Shown here: in pieces, positions 1 to 9,020 of the stretch
Position numbering within the stretch: the first letter of the stretch is position 1
How the letters are laid out: every line of letters begins with the position of its first letter
Source: Aquibacillus halophilus
GTDB taxonomy: Bacteria > Bacillota > Bacilli > Bacillales > Amphibacillaceae
Length of the DNA stretch: 64,000 nucleotides
Direction: 5' to 3'
Assembly: GCF_009649745.1 (NCBI RefSeq)
Contig: NZ_WJNG01000004.1
Location: 62,001 to 126,000 of the forward strand
Notes under the pieces: model-generated
Databases searched by the model: none
The model's input: the letters and a program-made list of their open reading frames with translations, nothing else
What the model was told of the DNA's origin: nothing
Translations under genes and position numbers: made by a program

Positions 1-2
1 CA

Positions 3-2144
3 TCAATTTATGTTGGGTTTAAAGTTAAGGATGGAAAAGATTTGTTAGATGGTGACGAGCAGTTTGTAATTTGGACGACAACACCATGGACAATTCCAGC
101 TAACCTAGCAATTAGCTTGAATCCAGATCTTGATTATTCAGTAGTTAAAGTTGATGAAAAAAAATATATTATTGCTCAAGAATTGTTAGGGACTGTTTCA
201 GAAGTATTAGAATGGGCTAACCCTGAAGTTACCAAAACCTTTAAAGGGAAGCAGGCAGAGAATCTTGTTGCTAAGCACCCTTTCTATGATCGTGATTCAT
301 TAATTATCCTTGGTGAGCATGCTACAGCAGAAAGTGGTACTGGACTTGTCCATACAGCTCCAGGACACGGGGAAGAAGACTTTATCGTCGGAAAGCAATA
401 TGGCTTAGATGTTCTTTGTCCTGTTGATGAAAAAGGAGTCTTTACTGATGAGGCACCCGGGTTTGAAGGTTTATTTTATGATGCAGCTAACAAGGAAATA
501 ACACAGAAGTTAGAAGAAGTCGGCGCATTGTTAAAATTAGAGTTTATTACTCACTCTTATCCACATGATTGGCGGACTAAAAAGCCAACAATCTTCCGTG
601 CTACAAATCAGTGGTTTGCTTCTATAAAAGATTTCCGAGAGGATATCTTAAAAGAAATCAAACGAATCAACTGGTATCCAAAATGGGGCGAGACTAGACT
701 TCACAACATGGTTCGTGATCGTGAGGATTGGTGTATTTCGCGTCAACGTACTTGGGGCGTACCTATCCCGGTATTTTACGGGGAAGATAGAACACCAATA
801 ATTACTAAAGAAACGGTTAATCATGTATCAAACTTATTTAGAGAACATGGTTCTAACATCTGGTTTGAATGGGAAGCGAAAGATCTATTACCTGAAGGAT
901 TTAATTCTGAACATAGTCCAAATGGAACTTTTACAAAAGAGACGGATATAATGGATGTTTGGTTTGATTCAGGTTCTTCACATGAAGCTGTGTTAGAAGG
1001 AAGACCAGAGTTACAGCGACCTGCAGATCTTTATTTAGAAGGTTCTGACCAATATCGTGGCTGGTTTAATTCATCTATTTCTACCTCTGTTGCTGTAACC
1101 GGAAGATCTCCGTATGAGAACATTGTTAGTCATGGCTTTGCCCTAGATGGCAAGGGGAGAAAGATGAGTAAATCAGTAGGGAACGTTGTGGTACCATCAA
1201 AAATCATGAAACAATATGGAGCAGATATACTACGTTTATGGGTTGCTTCAGTAGATTATCAAGCAGATGTACGAATCTCTGATGATATCATTAAGCAAAC
1301 ATCTGAAGGATATCGTAAAATAAGAAATACATTCCGGTTTATGCTTGGAAATTTACATGATTTTGATCCAACTAATGACAAAATTAGTGACGAAAACTTG
1401 CAAGAAGTTGATCGTTACATGCTATCAAAACTACAAGAGTTGATTAAGAAGGTTAGAGATGCTTATGATAGCTATGAATTCTCAACTATCTATCACAACA
1501 TTCATAACTTCTGTGCGATTGATTTAAGTTCTTTCTATTTAGACTTTGGAAAAGACGTCCTTTACATTGAAGGTGCTGATAGTATTAGACGTCGCAGCAT
1601 CCAGACGGTTTATCATGAAATTATTACGACATTAGTAAAACTTCTTTCTCCTATTATCTCTCATACAGCTGATGAAGTGTGGAGTTATATTCCAGGTGTA
1701 GAAGAAGAAAGTGTCCAATTGACAGATATGCCTGAACCTAAAAAGGTTAAAGATAAAGAAGAGCTAAAAGCTAAGTGGGATCACTTTATGGATGTTCGTG
1801 ACGATATTTTAAAAGCTTTGGAAGAAGCTCGTAGTGAGAAAATTATTGGGAAATCATTAGAAGCAAGTATTAAATTAGTTGCTAAAGATCAAGCAACTAA
1901 AGACTTACTCGCTAATGTAGAACATCTACATCAGTTATTAATTGTCTCTAGTGTGGAAGTGGTAGAAGCTGATTCTAATGCTAAAGAATATGAATTTGTT
2001 AACGTTGTTGTTGATAAACATTCCGGTGAAAAGTGTGAACGTTGTTGGGTTGCATCTGACAATGTAGGTAAAGATGAACAGTACCCAGAATTATGTAATC
2101 GTTGCGCAGACATCGTCAAAGAACACTATTCGGATGTAGAATGA
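3..2144 (+). CDS. ileS: Isoleucine--tRNA ligase, 5'-truncated by window edge
   Basis: Class I aminoacyl-tRNA synthetase that charges tRNA-Ile in the cytoplasm and edits mischarged valine. The reading frame is open from the first bases, so the N-terminal part with the HIGH motif lies outside the window; about 713 residues of a family usually near 920 are present. Visible are the editing (CP1) region early on, a [14 protein letters not shown] block, the KMSKS loop ([10 protein letters not shown], near base 1160), an anticodon-binding domain, and a C-terminal zinc finger (CERCW ... CNRC, about 2035-2105) typical of bacterial IleS. It is followed directly by a strong terminator. In related Bacilli ileS is usually controlled by a T-box leader, which would lie outside this window. 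Confidence 0.97.
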   Translation, partial: SIYVGFKVKDGKDLLDGDEQFVIWTTTPWTIPANLAISLNPDLDYSVVKVDEKKYIIAQELLGTVSEVLEWANPEVTKTFKGKQAENLVAKHPFYDRDSLIILGEHATAESGTGLVHTAPGHGEEDFIVGKQYGLDVLCPVDEKGVFTDEAPGFEGLFYDAANKEITQKLEEVGALLKLEFITHSYPHDWRTKKPTIFRATNQWFASIKDFREDILKEIKRINWYPKWGETRLHNMVRDREDWCISRQRTWGVPIPVFYGEDRTPIITKETVNHVSNLFREHGSNIWFEWEAKDLLPEGFNSEHSPNGTFTKETDIMDVWFDSGSSHEAVLEGRPELQRPADLYLEGSDQYRGWFNSSISTSVAVTGRSPYENIVSHGFALDGKGRKMSKSVGNVVVPSKIMKQYGADILRLWVASVDYQADVRISDDIIKQTSEGYRKIRNTFRFMLGNLHDFDPTNDKISDENLQEVDRYMLSKLQELIKKVRDAYDSYEFSTIYHNIHNFCAIDLSSFYLDFGKDVLYIEGADSIRRRSIQTVYHEIITTLVKLLSPIISHTADEVWSYIPGVEEESVQLTDMPEPKKVKDKEELKAKWDHFMDVRDDILKALEEARSEKIIGKSLEASIKLVAKDQATKDLLANVEHLHQLLIVSSVEVVEADSNAKEYEFVNVVVDKHSGEKCERCWVASDNVGKDEQYPELCNRCADIVKEHYSDVE

Positions 2145-2147
2145 AAA

Positions 2148-2190
2148 ACAAAAACCAACTAGCTCATATGAGTTAGTTGGTTTTTGTTCT
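2148..2190. terminator. Rho-independent terminator shared by ileS and the convergent MFS gene
   Basis: Perfect 13 bp stem (2148-2160 with 2175-2187) whose loop contains further pairing; it has an A-run before and a T-run after the stem, so it can work in both directions between two convergent genes. Confidence 0.85.
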
Positions 2191-2209
2191 TAACATAGAG
2201 TCAAGCTCA

Positions 2210-3478
2210 TCATTCAGTAAATATATCTTTTTGATTCTTTAATGAGACGTTATCTCTTCTCGTTTTAAGCTCTGGTAGTATTCTTTTTATAATCATCAAT
2301 CCTATGAAGCCAGTAAGTAATATGAGGAGGGACATTGTTTCAGAGTTAAACAAAGCCCCGAGTGAAACGAAAATCGAACTTACCATCATTGAACCATAAA
2401 ACACCATACCATACAAAGCCATGTAAGAGCTTCTTTTGTCATCAGTTGGAATACTTGCTAAAAAATCTTGTTGAATGGGAACCCTCATTAGCTCTCCGAT
2501 TGTGGCGATGGCCATAAAAAGTAACAGTACCCAGACATTATTGAAGTAGCTGACCGCGACATAGCCGGTTGTAAATATAAAAATAGATAATAAAAAAGTC
2601 CGTTCTTCTTTCAATTTTGAGACCCACCGAGTGATGAAGACTGTCAAAAGAACAACAATTATCGTATTCTCAGCTTTTAAAAATCCGACCATCTCTATAC
2701 CTGTAACATCAATAAATAGCAAAGATTGTTGAGGCATCTCCTGGTTTAATCGAATCCCAATATAGTTCTCCATTTGGTTTTCAATTGACTGTAGCAAAAG
2801 TCCAGCTAAAATAAAGTAGAGAAATAACTTATCTCCCGCTACTTCTTTATAACTCTTGAACATGTTTAGAAGTACCTGTTTTTGTCTTACAGTTTCAATT
2901 TTTCTCAATGTTTCCTCAATAAAAAATATAACTAATATATTTGAGAGTAAACTACTAATGGATAAGACAACTAATAACTCAAATAAATAATTTTTAAATG
3001 TTAGAGCCCCAAGAATACCACCGACCGCAAAAGCTAAATTGAAGCTCCAATAAATCAATGAGTACACACCCTTACGCTCGCTTGGCTTTGTTATATCAAT
3101 GATCATTGCATCAGCAGCAGGTCCGTCTAAGCCTAAAGAAGAACCTACTAGTAAAGCCATTAAAAATGTTAATTCAGGTGAAATAAACAATGGTGAATTA
3201 GCAATGGCCATAACAATAAAAGCGAACATTCGTATAAATCCCGCTATAATCATTAACTTTTTTCTACCTATTAGATCAGCATAATATCCACCATACAACC
3301 CAACAATAAGTCCAATAACAACGTTTATAAATAATAGTAATCCAGTAATTGTGGCTCCGTAATATTCGGAAAAATAAATAGCGATAAATGGAAATATAGC
3401 TCCAGCGACCATGTCAGAGAAGAAGATCTGAATGATTCTAATTTTTACATTTTTATGATAATCTCTGAATCTGGTCAA
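2210..3478 (-). CDS. MFS transporter, multidrug-efflux-like
   Basis: A 422-residue integral membrane protein with about twelve hydrophobic segments. The cytoplasmic loop between helices 2 and 3 carries a motif-A-like stretch (GYYADLIGRKK), typical of the major facilitator superfamily. The substrate is unknown; overall form is that of drug/proton antiporters. The start is TTG (complement of 3476-3478), preceded at 7 bases by a strong GGAGG ribosome site. It lies on the strand opposite to ileS and lspA. Together with the next gene it occupies the place where B. subtilis has the small ylyA gene, so I infer an accessory insertion. The family assignment is firm, the function is not. Confidence 0.8.
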   Translation of the reverse strand: MTRFRDYHKNVKIRIIQIFFSDMVAGAIFPFIAIYFSEYYGATITGLLLFINVVIGLIVGLYGGYYADLIGRKKLMIIAGFIRMFAFIVMAIANSPLFISPELTFLMALLVGSSLGLDGPAADAMIIDITKPSERKGVYSLIYWSFNLAFAVGGILGALTFKNYLFELLVVLSISSLLSNILVIFFIEETLRKIETVRQKQVLLNMFKSYKEVAGDKLFLYFILAGLLLQSIENQMENYIGIRLNQEMPQQSLLFIDVTGIEMVGFLKAENTIIVVLLTVFITRWVSKLKEERTFLLSIFIFTTGYVAVSYFNNVWVLLLFMAIATIGELMRVPIQQDFLASIPTDDKRSSYMALYGMVFYGSMMVSSIFVSLGALFNSETMSLLILLTGFIGLMIIKRILPELKTRRDNVSLKNQKDIFTE

Positions 3479-3611
3479 AGTATATCCCTCCTCTTCTAGA
3501 TGATTACATTTGTTGTTTGAGAAATTTCGGAATACGAACTATAATACCATAGAATAAATGAGTTGTACTGATTGTGGTTAGAGACCTAGTTATTCTACTG
3601 CTCAAAAAGAC

Positions 3612-3655
3612 AGAAAAAAACTCCAAAAACCGCACTTGCCGATTTTGAAGTGGTT
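3612..3655 (-). terminator. Probable terminator downstream of the GGDEF-EAL gene, beyond the repeat
   Basis: Read on the minus strand: AACCACTT, a 9-10 base loop, then AAGTGCGGTT (8 pairs with one bulge), followed by a T-rich stretch. It is weaker than the other terminators here. It lies on the far side of the repeat element from the stop codon it would serve. Confidence 0.45.
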
Positions 3656-3745
3656 CATCCTAATTAGCTTAATATTTTACCTACTTAATAGAATTCACTC
3701 TAGATTAAGACTTTTAAAAAGGCTATCTAAAAGATTGTTGCTTTC

Positions 3746-4338
3746 GACACAAAATCTATAAACTGTCGTAACTAATATGTTGATTTGCCCTCCGCTCCAA
3801 GCATCATATAAGCAGAGTTATTAACAGTATTATTAGCGTTGTAAATACACTAAAACTCATAAAAAAATACAAACTTCTACGCAATTAAAATTTCAAATTA
3901 GTAAGTAGTGATATTCATTACATTAAGCATTTCTTGGAGTTCTTCTCAATTAAACAGAAAGCGACTTTAAGCTGCTAATAAACACTCCCTTTCAATTGGA
4001 GAAAGGTCCGTGAAACTTAATGATTACGGGTTTTTACTATCGCTAATCAGAACACCATTACTAGTGGAGGCAGAATACGTAGACTCCTCGAAAATGAAGT
4101 TCAATTTTCTTCGTGCGTAGTGATTCAGGAAGATAATTCAAGTCCTATGGGAACAGCGCGTTCCGAAGACCCCGGAAGAATCGTTCTTTGATTCTGAGGA
4201 GGCTAAGGTCGTGCCCATGGAAAGCGAAGTATTCTGCCGAAACGGTAGTATAGCACCGATTTAACTAGAGCGAAAGAAAGCAAATAAATGCAGTAGTTAC
4301 GACGCAATTTACATCAAGTTCGAAGTTAAAAAAACGAA
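3746..4338. repeat. Composite noncoding element, copy A (rearranged)
   Basis: This 865-base gene-free interval (3479-4343) holds a copy of the element also found at 19957-20614. Shared landmarks in the same order are: TCTATAAACT followed by GTCGTAACT (3765-3773); TTCTTGGAGT (3931-3940); a block with TCCTATGGGAA, GAAGACCCCG, GAGGAGGCT and CCCATGGAAAG (about 4143-4220); and AGTTACGAC followed by TTTACATCAAGT (4295-4319). GTCGTAACT and AGTTACGAC form inverted ends. The central GC-rich module of the other copy is missing from its place, but a 38-base piece of it occurs inverted at 4079-4117. No credible coding frame is present. Confidence 0.75.
4079..4117 (-). repeat. Inverted fragment of the repeat's GC-rich module
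   Basis: Contains ACTCCTCGAAAATGAAGT then TCAATTTTCTTCGTGCG, which is nearly the exact reverse complement of 20153-20191 in copy B (one or two mismatches over about 38 bases). Confidence 0.75.
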
Positions 4339-4343
4339 CAAGA

Positions 4344-6539
4344 TTAAGAATTGAGCCTTAAAAAATGCAACATATCATCTGAATTTAGTGGCTTGCTAAA
4401 TAAATATCCTTGCGCTTCATCACATTTATGGCGCTTGAGAATCTCTAACTGATCCTTAGATTCAACTCCTTCTGCAATAACACTTAATCCTAAGTTGTGT
4501 GCAATTACAAGAATAGTAGTTGCAATGTTCTCATCATCCTTACTTTTGTTAATATCACTAATAAAAGACTGGTCTATTTTTAAGGAATCAATTGGAAATG
4601 TTTTAAGATAACTTAGCGAGCTATATCCTGTACCAAAGTCATCTATCGAGATATTAACGCCAATATTTTTTAATTCGTATAGAATAGATGTTGCTGTTTC
4701 TACATCCATTGTCATGCTTTCTGTGATTTCAATAGTTAGTTTACTAGGATTAATCTCGATTTCCTTGATAATATTATCAATCATTGATATGAGATTCGGT
4801 TGATAAAATTGGCGGATAGATAGGTTCACGGAAATTTTCAAGGAATGAAAACCATTGTTTTCCCAACTTTTCAATTGCAAACAAGCAGTCCGCAAGACCC
4901 ATTCACCAATCGAAATAATTAATCCCGTTTCTTCTGTAATAGGTATAAATCGATCTGGGGAGACTTTTCCTAGAATAGGATTATTCCATCGTATTAATGC
5001 CTCGACACTCTTAATCTCATTGCTAGTTAGGTCCATAATCGGTTGAAACTGAAGTGAGAATTCATTCATATCCAGTGCTTTTCTAAGTTGGTTTTCTATT
5101 TCTAATCTTTCATGATTTTTTTTATCTAGTAACTTATTATAAAATTGAAAGTTATTTCTTCCTTCTTTCTTTGCCTGGTACATGGCAACGTCAGCTTTTC
5201 TGAGAAGTTCATCCGGATTTCCATCATCTGTCGGATAAAGACTTACTCCAACACTAGGAGTGATGAATATTTCATGACCATTAATTAAAAATGGTTTTGC
5301 CAGAAGATTTAGGATTTTCTGAGCTGTTTTGCTTACTTCTTGTTTTGAGACATTTATTAATAAGAGCGTAAACTCATCTCCGCTCTTTCTTGAGATTGTA
5401 TCTTCTGTTCGAATGCAGGTTCGTAGCCGTTCTGCTACTTCTTTTAACAACTTGTCACCCGTGTTATGTCCAAGTGAATCATTAATTAATTTAAAACGAT
5501 CTAAATCTAAGTACATAATACCTAGCATTTTATTTTTATCTTGATCCGTATCTGACCTAGTTATCGCTATACGTACATTTTTATCAAATAGTCTTTTATT
5601 AGGTAATCCTGTTAATTCATCATGGAATGCCATAAAGTTGATTTTTTCTTCTGCCTGGTAATGTTGGATAACCAAGCTGACAAGGTATGTTGCTTTTTTT
5701 AGTATGTTCATATCCTCTTTTGATGGAGTATTAGGTTTGTCATAATACATAGCAAATACACCTAAGACCTTTTGAAAATTATCATAGACAGGCGATGACC
5801 AGCAAGCTCTCAATCCATAGTTCAACGCTTCGTCCTTAAAGTCAACCCATAGAGGATCGGTGGCAATGTCTTCTACTATGATGGTACGCCTCCGATATGT
5901 AGCAGTACCACAACTACCAGCAGAAGGTCCAACAGGTATGCGTTTGATAAAATTACTATAGCCCAAAGGTAGGTTTGGTGAAGAATTACGAATTAAACTT
6001 GTTCCATCTTCATTAACTATATGAATAGAGCATCTTCCACCATTGGAAACCTTTTCGACTAGATAAATAATCGTGTCTAAGACTTCTTGTAAAGATGATC
6101 CTTGGGTAACCATTTCGAGTATATTGTTTTGGCCACTTAATAATGTTTCTAAAGTATTTTTTTCGGTAACATCCTTTGCCATGCCTACAACACCGCAAAT
6201 TTGTTCATCAATATAAATTGGAACCGCTGTTATAGATAGATCTACTCTAGTTCCACTTTTATGGTAAATCGATGTATCGAATTTTTCTCTGTTTCCTTGT
6301 AGTAAACTATTAAAGTAATATAGTGTATTTTTTGAAGATTCCTTTTGTATTAAAGAATAAAATGACATTTGGAGAGCCTCTTCTTTAGAGAATCCTGTTA
6401 TGTCAACAGCAGCTTTATTAAAAAGTACAAATTTCCCCTCTAGATCAAGTGCATAACAGGCATCATGGTTATAGTCAAAGAGAGATTTATAAGTTTCGAA
6501 AAGATCATCATAATTTATTTTAGTTTTCATAAATTCCAT
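4344..6539 (-). CDS. PAS-GAF-GGDEF-EAL cyclic-di-GMP turnover protein
   Basis: A 731-residue soluble protein with no membrane segment. Order: PAS (about residues 10-130), GAF (about 140-300, with the SCGTATYRRR and GLRACWSSPV blocks typical of GAF modules in such proteins), GGDEF (about 310-470), EAL (about 480-731). The diguanylate cyclase signature is SGDEF rather than GGDEF, with an RxxD product-inhibition site (RTED) five residues before it. The phosphodiesterase half keeps EAL, DDFGTGYSS, the KID lysine and AEGVE, so it looks catalytically complete. An in-frame ATG four codons upstream exists, but GAGGGGG lies just before the ATG at 6539, so I chose that. Likely converts PAS/GAF-sensed cues into c-di-GMP changes; net direction cannot be told from sequence. 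Confidence 0.88.
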   Translation of the reverse strand: MEFMKTKINYDDLFETYKSLFDYNHDACYALDLEGKFVLFNKAAVDITGFSKEEALQMSFYSLIQKESSKNTLYYFNSLLQGNREKFDTSIYHKSGTRVDLSITAVPIYIDEQICGVVGMAKDVTEKNTLETLLSGQNNILEMVTQGSSLQEVLDTIIYLVEKVSNGGRCSIHIVNEDGTSLIRNSSPNLPLGYSNFIKRIPVGPSAGSCGTATYRRRTIIVEDIATDPLWVDFKDEALNYGLRACWSSPVYDNFQKVLGVFAMYYDKPNTPSKEDMNILKKATYLVSLVIQHYQAEEKINFMAFHDELTGLPNKRLFDKNVRIAITRSDTDQDKNKMLGIMYLDLDRFKLINDSLGHNTGDKLLKEVAERLRTCIRTEDTISRKSGDEFTLLLINVSKQEVSKTAQKILNLLAKPFLINGHEIFITPSVGVSLYPTDDGNPDELLRKADVAMYQAKKEGRNNFQFYNKLLDKKNHERLEIENQLRKALDMNEFSLQFQPIMDLTSNEIKSVEALIRWNNPILGKVSPDRFIPITEETGLIISIGEWVLRTACLQLKSWENNGFHSLKISVNLSIRQFYQPNLISMIDNIIKEIEINPSKLTIEITESMTMDVETATSILYELKNIGVNISIDDFGTGYSSLSYLKTFPIDSLKIDQSFISDINKSKDDENIATTILVIAHNLGLSVIAEGVESKDQLEILKRHKCDEAQGYLFSKPLNSDDMLHFLRLNS

Positions 6540-6695
6540 TTGCCCCCTCATAACTTATATTTATATACTACTAAAGATCTAGTTCTATATCACTAATTTT
6601 TTGAAAAATTAATATTGGAAAAATAAGGATATGACTTGAATATTTTCACTTCTTAATGGCAACCTAATGAACCTATGTTGAATTTAATAATGGGA

Positions 6696-6724
6696 TTTAC
6701 TTTTTTTAAGACTTTTATGATAAA
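6696..6724 (+). promoter_or_regulatory. Candidate sigma-A promoter of lspA
   Basis: TTTACT, 17 bases, GATAAA, about 45 bases upstream of the lspA start. Matches to consensus are moderate; it is the best candidate in the 227-base gap, which otherwise shows only AT-rich sequence. Confidence 0.45.
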
Positions 6725-6766
6725 ATGCTATATAGTGTGTTGATAGAATAGAACGGGGGAAGAATT

Positions 6767-7234
6767 GTGTTTTATTATGTTATTGCAGCTTTGGTGATAG
6801 GATTGGATCAACTAACAAAATGGATAATTGTAACAACAATGGAGCTGAGAGAGAGTATTCCGGTCATAGATAACCTTTTTTACATAACCTCACACCGCAA
6901 TACTGGTGCAGCCTGGGGAATCTTACAAGGACAAATGTGGTTCTTTTACATTGTAACTGTAATTGTGATTGTTGTTATCGTCTATTATATTCAAAAATTT
7001 GCTTTAGACAGTAAACTAATGGGATGGTCCCTTGCGTTACTACTAGGGGGAGCAATAGGTAATTTTATTGATAGAGTTTTCAGAAAAGAAGTTGTTGATT
7101 TTTTTGATGTTTACATTGGAAGCTATGATTTTCCAATTTTTAATATTGCTGACTCGGCACTAGTAGTGGGTGTTATTCTTGTATTAATTGCTACATTTAT
7201 GGATGAAAAAAAGAAGGGAAGATCTAATGCATGA
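6767..7234 (+). CDS. lspA: Lipoprotein signal peptidase (signal peptidase II)
   Basis: Membrane aspartyl protease that removes the signal peptide of diacylglyceryl-modified prolipoproteins. The 155-residue length and four hydrophobic segments fit the family. Conserved blocks are NTGAAWG, GNFIDR with catalytic Asp102, and FNIADSA with catalytic Asp129. The start is GTG, preceded by GGGGGAAG. The last four bases overlap the start of rluD (ATGA), so the two are translationally coupled, as in other Bacilli. Confidence 0.97.
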   Translation: MFYYVIAALVIGLDQLTKWIIVTTMELRESIPVIDNLFYITSHRNTGAAWGILQGQMWFFYIVTVIVIVVIVYYIQKFALDSKLMGWSLALLLGGAIGNFIDRVFRKEVVDFFDVYIGSYDFPIFNIADSALVVGVILVLIATFMDEKKKGRSNA

Positions 7235-8142
7235 CTTCAGCTAGTCACACAGTACAACCAGAGGAAAAAGGACTACGGATTGATAAGGTTTTAACAGAAG
7301 TAAATCCAGAAATATCAAGATCTCAAGTGCAGTTGTGGATTAAGGATAATCACGTTACTGTAAATGGCGAGCCTATTAAAAGTAATTATAAGTGCCATCA
7401 GGGCGATACAATTGAATGGGAAATACCCGAACCAGAAGAATTAGACATTAAACCGGAAAATATACCACTTGAGATTGTTTATCAAGATAGTGATGTACTT
7501 GTCGTGAATAAACCTAAAGGGATGGTTGTTCACCCTTCTGCAGGACACGGTACAGGAACTCTTGTTAATGCACTAGTTTATCACATTACTGATTTGTCGG
7601 GCATTAACGGAATTATTCGACCTGGAATTGTTCATCGAATTGATAAGGATACAAGCGGTTTATTAATGGTTGCCAAAAATGACTTAGCGCACGTATCACT
7701 TGTTAACCAGTTAAAGGATAAAACGGTAAAGAGATCCTACCAAGCAATAGTTCATGGGGACATTACACATGAGTATGGAACAATTGATGCTCCAATCGGT
7801 AGAGATCCTAAAGATAGACAAAAAATGGCAGTTATTGACGGTGGAAGGAATGCTGTAACGCATTTTGAAGTTCTACAACGATTTGAAACCTTTACCCATG
7901 TTAAATGTGTACTTGAAACTGGTCGAACGCATCAAATTCGTGTCCATATGAAATATATTGGTTTTCCATTAGCAGGAGATCCTAAGTATGGTCCAAGAAA
8001 AACATTAGAGGTGGAAGGACAAGCATTACACGCTGAGGTATTAGGTTTTGAGCATCCAAGGACGAAAGAGTGGATGGAATTCAGTGTAGAGCCACCAGAG
8101 GATTTTCAAGACATATTAAAAATGTTGTCGAAAATGAGTTGA
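7231..8142 (+). CDS. rluD: 23S rRNA pseudouridine synthase, RluD family
   Basis: A 303-residue RluA/RluD-type enzyme that isomerises uridines in 23S rRNA. An N-terminal S4 RNA-binding domain (about residues 12-75, with LRIDKVL and SRSQVQLWI) is followed by the catalytic domain containing the RxD signature ([11 protein letters not shown]) and a GRTHQIRVH block. The gene is the ylyB position of B. subtilis (lspA-ylyB-pyrR). Which uridines are targeted is inferred from the RluD-like sequence, not shown. Its stop codon overlaps the -35 box of the pyr promoter. Confidence 0.93.
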   Translation: MTSASHTVQPEEKGLRIDKVLTEVNPEISRSQVQLWIKDNHVTVNGEPIKSNYKCHQGDTIEWEIPEPEELDIKPENIPLEIVYQDSDVLVVNKPKGMVVHPSAGHGTGTLVNALVYHITDLSGINGIIRPGIVHRIDKDTSGLLMVAKNDLAHVSLVNQLKDKTVKRSYQAIVHGDITHEYGTIDAPIGRDPKDRQKMAVIDGGRNAVTHFEVLQRFETFTHVKCVLETGRTHQIRVHMKYIGFPLAGDPKYGPRKTLEVEGQALHAEVLGFEHPRTKEWMEFSVEPPEDFQDILKMLSKMS

Positions 8143-8159
8143 CAGAAGCTCATTTTTTT
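8131..8159 (+). terminator. Terminator of lspA-rluD, overlapping the pyr promoter
   Basis: AAAATGAG (8131-8138) pairs with CTCATTTT (8149-8156) and runs into Ts. The stem includes the last codons of rluD, and the 10-base loop contains TTGACA. Confidence 0.65.
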
Positions 8160-8167
8160 GGAATAAT
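8139..8167 (+). promoter_or_regulatory. Sigma-A promoter of the pyr operon
   Basis: TTGACA (8139-8144), 17-base spacer, AATAAT (8162-8167). Transcription would begin near 8174, about 25 bases before the PyrR-binding loop, which matches the layout of attenuated pyr leaders. Confidence 0.7.
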
Positions 8168-8196
8168 TAACGTAGCTTAAATAAGACCTTTAAAAC

Positions 8197-8289
8197 AGTC
8201 CCGTGAGGCTGGAAAGGAAACGGTAGACATAGGTAGTACAGGTATGTCCAACCCCTTTTTTCCACACGGAGAAGAGGGGTTTTATTTTT
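8197..8289 (+). promoter_or_regulatory. PyrR-dependent attenuator 1 (pyr leader)
   Basis: The PyrR binding loop AGTCCCGTGAGGCT (8197-8210) fits the known consensus ARUCCNGNGAGGYU fully. Downstream is a terminator: a 13 bp stem with some G-U pairs (8251-8263 with 8268-8280) and a T-tract to 8289. By the known mechanism, UMP-bound PyrR stabilises the anti-antiterminator so the terminator forms and the operon is shut off when pyrimidines are plentiful. Confidence 0.92.
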
Positions 8290-8307
8290 GAAATCTTATT
8301 TTTTTGA

Positions 8308-8862
<555 letters not shown>

Positions 8863-8880
8863 ATAGTAAACCTTTAAGCA

Positions 8881-8964
8881 AGTCCAGAGAGACTCGCAAG
8901 GTGGCTAACGATACGTGTGTCTAAAACACGTTTGCCTCTTTGCGACCTGCAAAGAGGTTTTTTT
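8881..8964 (+). promoter_or_regulatory. PyrR-dependent attenuator 2 (pyrR-pyrP)
   Basis: Binding-loop sequence AGTCCAGAGAGACT (8881-8894) differs from consensus at one position. A terminator follows: a 9 bp stem (8935-8943 with 8949-8957) and seven Ts. An inverted ACGTGT/ACACGT pair between them may form part of the antiterminator. Confidence 0.9.
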
Positions 8965-9020
8965 AATGAAAAAATAAATTTAAAAGCATAACAGGGTATC
9001 AATATGAGGGGGAAAAGGAT

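Noticed and set aside
3479-4343. CRISPR array in the long noncoding gap
   Set aside because: No regularly spaced direct repeats; the internal similarity consists of inverted and colinear matches to 19957-20614.
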